A DNA stretch of 8,129 nucleotides, from positions 1-8,129 of the forward strand of contig DADO01000123.1 in assembly GCA_002509325.1 (NCBI GenBank), read 5' to 3'. Below the pieces are notes generated by a model. That model was not told where the DNA came from and did not search any database. It was given only the letters and a program-made list of their open reading frames with translations. This DNA is from Methanosarcina sp. UBA402 (GTDB taxonomy: Archaea > Halobacteriota > Methanosarcinia > Methanosarcinales > Methanosarcinaceae). Below, in pieces: positions 5,319 through 8,129 of the stretch (positions are counted from its first letter, which is position 1; each line of letters starts with the position of its first letter). The position numbers were made by a program, and so were the translations under genes.

Positions 5319-6278
5319 ATGAAAATTCTGATTGCAGAATTTGCTGTCGGTACTGATATTGAGAAGTCTCTTATCCCTGAGGGGGCAGCTATGCTAAAAA
5401 CCCTCGCAGAGAGCTTTGTCCATCTTGGGCATGAGGTATACTATCCGTCAGCAGGCACGAAAATCTGTGCGGGCACGCGCTTTGAATCTACAGCTGAAAG
5501 TTTCAGGCAGGTAATTGAGAGAAAAGCAAAGGACTGTGATGCAGGACTGGTTATTGCCCCTGATTCCATGCTTCCTGAGCTGAATAAAGTTCTTGAAGAA
5601 AATACCGTAAACCTGGGGTGTTCGCCTCAGTCGGCAGCCTGGTGTGCAGATAAACTGCTCTGTACAGAAATCCTGAAAAAAGCCGGGATTAAGTCTCCTG
5701 AGATTGTAAAAGAGGCAGAAAAAGGTAAAAAGTATGTTATAAAACCGAGATTTGGCTGCGGAGCAGAGGCAACATACCTGGTCACGGAATTCGAGAACCA
5801 GGATGGACTCGTTGCAAGCGAATATATTGAAGGAGAGCACCTGAGCGTAAGTCTTATTGCAGGAAATAATCCGCTTCCTCTCACTGTTAACTGCCAGTTC
5901 ATAGAGTTTGACGATAAAGAAATCAAAGCTGCTGAAAAAGGAAAAAACGGAGTTTCCGGAATAAGATATAATGGCAGCCTTACTCCTCACCAGACTCCAA
6001 GGAGAGAGGAACTCTATGAAACCGCAATCTCTACAGTAAAATGCCTTGACTGTTTCGGGTATGTGGGTGTAGATATCATACTTGCTGATCTTCCGTATGT
6101 GGTAGACGTGAATCCCAGGCCCACGGCCTCACTTTTCGGGATCAGCCGCGTTATGCATGAAGAAATCGGAGACCTGTTTTTGAAGAACAGGTTTGGAGAA
6201 CTGCCTGAGTCAGTACATATTGAGGGAGAGTACCGTTTCTCAAAGGACGCGCTGAGTGAGCTTTTTGGAAAGACTTAA
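5319..6278 (+). CDS. mfnD: Tyramine--L-glutamate ligase MfnD (ATP-grasp)
   Basis: It joins the gamma-carboxyl of glutamate to the amine of tyramine using ATP, giving gamma-glutamyltyramine, an early intermediate of methanofuran. The 319-residue soluble protein has an N-terminal Rossmann-like part (1-100; MKILIAEFAVG) and an ATP-grasp fold. Visible motifs are CADKLLCTEILKKAGI (109-124) with K112, the nucleotide lysine strand KYVIKPRFGCGAEAT (138-152), the hinge ASEYIEGEHLSVS (166-178), and the metal-binding strands GVDIILADLPYVVDVNPRPT (250-269) with D252, D263 and N265. The assignment rests on the ATP-grasp pattern, the length and the next two genes belonging to the same pathway. The start has no ribosome site and probably sits at the 5' end of the transcript. 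Another carboxylate-amine ligase activity is possible but less likely in this context. Confidence 0.88.
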   Translation: MKILIAEFAVGTDIEKSLIPEGAAMLKTLAESFVHLGHEVYYPSAGTKICAGTRFESTAESFRQVIERKAKDCDAGLVIAPDSMLPELNKVLEENTVNLGCSPQSAAWCADKLLCTEILKKAGIKSPEIVKEAEKGKKYVIKPRFGCGAEATYLVTEFENQDGLVASEYIEGEHLSVSLIAGNNPLPLTVNCQFIEFDDKEIKAAEKGKNGVSGIRYNGSLTPHQTPRREELYETAISTVKCLDCFGYVGVDIILADLPYVVDVNPRPTASLFGISRVMHEEIGDLFLKNRFGELPESVHIEGEYRFSKDALSELFGKT

Positions 6279-6343
6279 AAGAATGTAACGGCTTGAAAAA
6301 CCAGAAAAGTGAAGAATACAGGAAAGCTTGAAAAAAACTGGAT

Positions 6344-6349
6344 AAAGGG
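6344..6349 (+). promoter_or_regulatory. Ribosome binding site deciding the mfnF start
   Basis: AAAGGG lies seven bases before ATG 6357, a good archaeal spacing. The alternative in-frame GTG at 6309 has no such element, and the 16 residues it would add (MKNTGKLEKNWIKGSK) are not family-like. The start at 6357 is therefore preferred. Confidence 0.6.
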
Positions 6350-6356
6350 CTCAAAA

Positions 6357-7340
6357 ATGAATTCAAAAGTTATCGGGCTTGATATTGGAGGAGCAAACAC
6401 GAAACTTGCTTCTTCGGATGGGAAGGTTGTAGAACTGCATTATTTGCCACTCTGGAAAAACACGCAGCTTCCAGAGGTTTTAAAGGAAATCGCACAGCGA
6501 CTGCAGCCCGAAAAAGTTGCTGTTGTTATGACCGGTGAACTTGCAGACTGTTTTGAGGATAAGGAACAGGGCATCCGCTTTATAAAGGCATGTGTTGATT
6601 CTGCCTTTGGACCCTCAAAGGTGTCGTACATAAACAGTATAGGCAGGTTCCAGCGCGAAACTGATGATATAAGGGAACTTGCTGCTGCCAACTGGGCGGC
6701 TTCAGCCAGGCTGATAGGAAAAGAGTTAGGAGATTGTATATTTGTGGATGTTGGAAGCACCACTAGCGACATTATCCCTATAATATCAGGCGAACATAAA
6801 GCAGGGCTTACTGATTTCAAGCGAATGGTCAGGAGCGAACTTGTATATGCAGGCACACTAAGGACAAACCTTGCCGCACTTCTCGAAAAAGTAAAGCTTG
6901 ATAGGGGCTGGTGCAGGACGGCGTCAGAGCTCTTTGCTACGACTGCAGACGCTTATCTCCTGCTTGAAGAAATCAATGAAAGCATGTATACATGCGAGAC
7001 CACTGACGGAGCAGGCAGGAACAAAATTGATTCTATGCGCAGGCTTGCAAGGGTGGTCTGTGCGGACCTTTCCGAAATCAAGGAAAAGGAAATCTATGAT
7101 ATAGCAAGCCAGGTAAAGGAAAAACAGGTCTCTGTCCTGGCTGAGGCAATTTCTGAGGTTGCGGAAAGGAATGGGCTTAAAAGAATTGCAGCCGCAGGCC
7201 TTGGGGAATTCCTGATAAAAGAAGCTGCAGAAAGGCTTGGTTTCGAATGTATTTCAGTATCCGGGCGCTGGGGAGAAGAAATCTCAAAAGTCTTTCCGGC
7301 ATATGCGGCTGCAGGGCTGCTTGATGCACAACCCTTTTAA
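6357..7340 (+). CDS. mfnF: MfnF, methanofuran core condensing enzyme (ASKHA fold)
   Basis: MfnF is (4-{4-[2-(gamma-L-glutamylamino)ethyl]phenoxymethyl}furan-2-yl)methanamine synthase. It displaces diphosphate from aminomethylfuran-methyl diphosphate with the phenol of gamma-glutamyltyramine and forms the ether bond of the methanofuran core. From ATG 6357 the protein has 327 residues. It has the acetate/sugar kinase-Hsp70-actin layout: phosphate-1 VIGLDIGGANTK (5-16), phosphate-2 IFVDVGSTTSDIIP (128-141), an adenosine-type AAAGLGEF (278-285) and AYAAAGLL (315-322). Residues 159-200 (RSELVYAGTLRTNL and following) are the linking region typical of its hydantoinase-like relatives. It follows mfnD by 78 bp with no promoter visible. 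An in-frame GTG at 6309 would add 16 residues. The name depends on family memory and on its place between mfnD and mfnE. Confidence 0.85.
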   Translation: MNSKVIGLDIGGANTKLASSDGKVVELHYLPLWKNTQLPEVLKEIAQRLQPEKVAVVMTGELADCFEDKEQGIRFIKACVDSAFGPSKVSYINSIGRFQRETDDIRELAAANWAASARLIGKELGDCIFVDVGSTTSDIIPIISGEHKAGLTDFKRMVRSELVYAGTLRTNLAALLEKVKLDRGWCRTASELFATTADAYLLLEEINESMYTCETTDGAGRNKIDSMRRLARVVCADLSEIKEKEIYDIASQVKEKQVSVLAEAISEVAERNGLKRIAAAGLGEFLIKEAAERLGFECISVSGRWGEEISKVFPAYAAAGLLDAQPF

Positions 7341-7393
7341 AAAAGGCTTGACCGAAAATGCAGGTAAATGTATTGAGGCAATTGAATAGAGGT

Positions 7394-7400
7394 GGAGGTG
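7394..7400 (+). promoter_or_regulatory. Strong Shine-Dalgarno GGAGGTG before mfnE
   Basis: This near-perfect ribosome site, next to a second GAGGTG (7389-7394), excludes the in-frame GTG at 7392, which overlaps it, as the start. It favours GTG 7404, although the spacing is short. ATG 7431 lies too far away to use it, but has its own AAAGGA at 7420-7425. Confidence 0.6.
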
Positions 7401-7403
7401 CCT

Positions 7404-8096
7404 GTGGATGAAAAACCTGAAAGGAAACCTATGAGAGTAGTGATCAAAATCGGGGGAAGCCTTATTAAAGGGGCTCCTGGGCTTGTGGACAGGCTGGTAA
7501 AAGAATTTGGCTCAGGAAGCCCGAAGATTCCAGATGAAGGAGATGTATCCAAACTGCCATTTTCCATCCTCATAGTGCCTGGAGGAGGCGTTTTTGCCGA
7601 TGCCGTAAGGGAAGTTGACGAGAAATTTTCCCTGGGAGCCGATGCAGCTCACTGGATGGCTATACTCGGTATGGAGGAGTACGCCTGCTACCTTCAGGAC
7701 AAAAGCTGCGCTGCGGCTATAGATTCGATATCAGATCTGCCTGTGGGGGTGTCTGTTTTTTTTCCATACAGACTCCTGAGAAACCAGGATCCTCTACCTC
7801 ATACCTGGGATGTGACCTCAGATACTATTGCTGCCTGGGTTGCAAAACAGTCAGGGGCAGTATTAATAAAGGCGACTGATGTAGATGGCATATTCAAGGA
7901 CGGAAAATTAGTCAGGGAAATTTCTGCTGCCAGCTGTACAGGGAATTGGGCAAGCTGTATCGATTTTGCCCTGCCGGAATTTCTTCTGAAAAATCGGATG
8001 GAATGTTTGGTTGTAAACGGGAAATGCCTGGATAGGGTTATTCAGGCAGTGTACGGAAAGCCTGTGCTCGGTACTCTGGTAAAGGGGAATATTTAA
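7404..8096 (+). CDS. mfnE: MfnE, aminomethylfuran phosphate kinase
   Basis: MfnE phosphorylates [5-(aminomethyl)furan-3-yl]methyl phosphate with ATP to the diphosphate, which MfnF then uses. The fold is that of the amino acid kinase family. Numbered from the inner Met (7431), the motifs are VVIKIGGSLIKG (3-14), ILIVPGGGVFADAVREVD (46-63), the substrate region LGADAAHWMAILGMEEYACYL (68-88), TWDVTSDTIAAWVA (125-138), the nucleotide strand GAVLIKATDVDGIFKDGKLV (142-161) and CLVVNGKCLDRV (192-203). The start is ambiguous. GTG 7404 has the strong Shine-Dalgarno sequence (230 residues); ATG 7431 matches where the domain begins (221 residues). It follows mfnF by 63 bp and ends the cluster. A run of eight T (7756-7763) lies in its coding strand. 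It could be some other small-molecule kinase, but the neighbours argue for MfnE. Confidence 0.87.
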   Translation: MDEKPERKPMRVVIKIGGSLIKGAPGLVDRLVKEFGSGSPKIPDEGDVSKLPFSILIVPGGGVFADAVREVDEKFSLGADAAHWMAILGMEEYACYLQDKSCAAAIDSISDLPVGVSVFFPYRLLRNQDPLPHTWDVTSDTIAAWVAKQSGAVLIKATDVDGIFKDGKLVREISAASCTGNWASCIDFALPEFLLKNRMECLVVNGKCLDRVIQAVYGKPVLGTLVKGNI

Positions 8097-8129
8097 ATTG
8101 TATATCGTATATGACTAGGGCAGAAGCAA
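8097..8129. other. Unassigned right edge
   Basis: Only 33 bases follow the mfnE stop. They contain an AT-rich TTGTATATCGTATATG that could belong to a promoter of the next gene, but nothing can be assigned. Confidence 0.4.

Noticed and set aside
5448..5990. A 180-codon minus-strand frame inside mfnD
   Set aside because: It is opposite a well-supported ATP-grasp gene, and its Phe/Ser/Cys-rich translation looks like a shadow.
6309..6356. GTG at 6309 as an mfnF start giving 16 extra residues
   Set aside because: The extension is not like the family, no ribosome site precedes it, and AAAGGG is well placed for ATG 6357.
7358..7411. A 17-codon reading frame (MQVNVLRQLNRGGGACG) overlapping the mfnE start
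   Set aside because: It has no ribosome site, and its Gly-rich part is simply the translated Shine-Dalgarno region. It is probably chance.

Overview
The window looks like a piece of a methanogenic archaeon's chromosome, most likely the genus Methanosarcina. Three observations support this. A complete bacterial-type grpE-dnaK-dnaJ chaperone locus sits next to three genes of methanofuran biosynthesis, a cofactor of methanogens. The intergenic DNA is long, AT-rich and full of repeats. The promoters look archaeal (TTTATATA-type boxes). The species cannot be fixed by eye.

Layout. Positions 1-425 are non-coding, A-rich and repetitive: an 18-bp perfect palindrome, decayed repeats, six exact 15-bp tandem units and a 16-bp doublet. 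From 426 to 4976 four genes lie on the minus strand. In transcription order they are a four-helix membrane protein of unknown function (4976-4533), grpE (4396-3767), dnaK (3589-1736) and dnaJ (1592-426). The gaps between them (136, 177 and 143 bp) hold stem-loops, T-rich tracts and TATA-like boxes, so each gene may be its own transcription unit. From 4977 to 5318 lies a divergent intergenic region with a symmetric TATA box, a GC-rich 14-bp repeat array, three consecutive hairpins and a second TATA box that would give a nearly leaderless mRNA. From 5319 to 8096 three plus-strand genes form a probable operon: mfnD, mfnF and mfnE. The last 33 bp hold nothing I can name.

How the genes work together. 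DnaJ delivers unfolded substrates to DnaK and stimulates its ATPase, and GrpE exchanges DnaK's nucleotide, so the three genes encode one refolding machine. MfnD joins glutamate to tyramine. MfnE phosphorylates the aminomethylfuran phosphate to its diphosphate. MfnF couples the two products into the methanofuran core, which carries the formyl group in the first step of CO2 reduction (or the last step of methyl oxidation). The window therefore pairs a stress-response locus thought to have been acquired from bacteria with a core methanogen cofactor operon.

No gene here looks like a new defence or mobile system. The least explained material is the intergenic DNA: the two tandem arrays, the hairpin cluster before mfnD, the 38-bp duplication of the dnaK 3' end, and the unnamed membrane protein in front of grpE.
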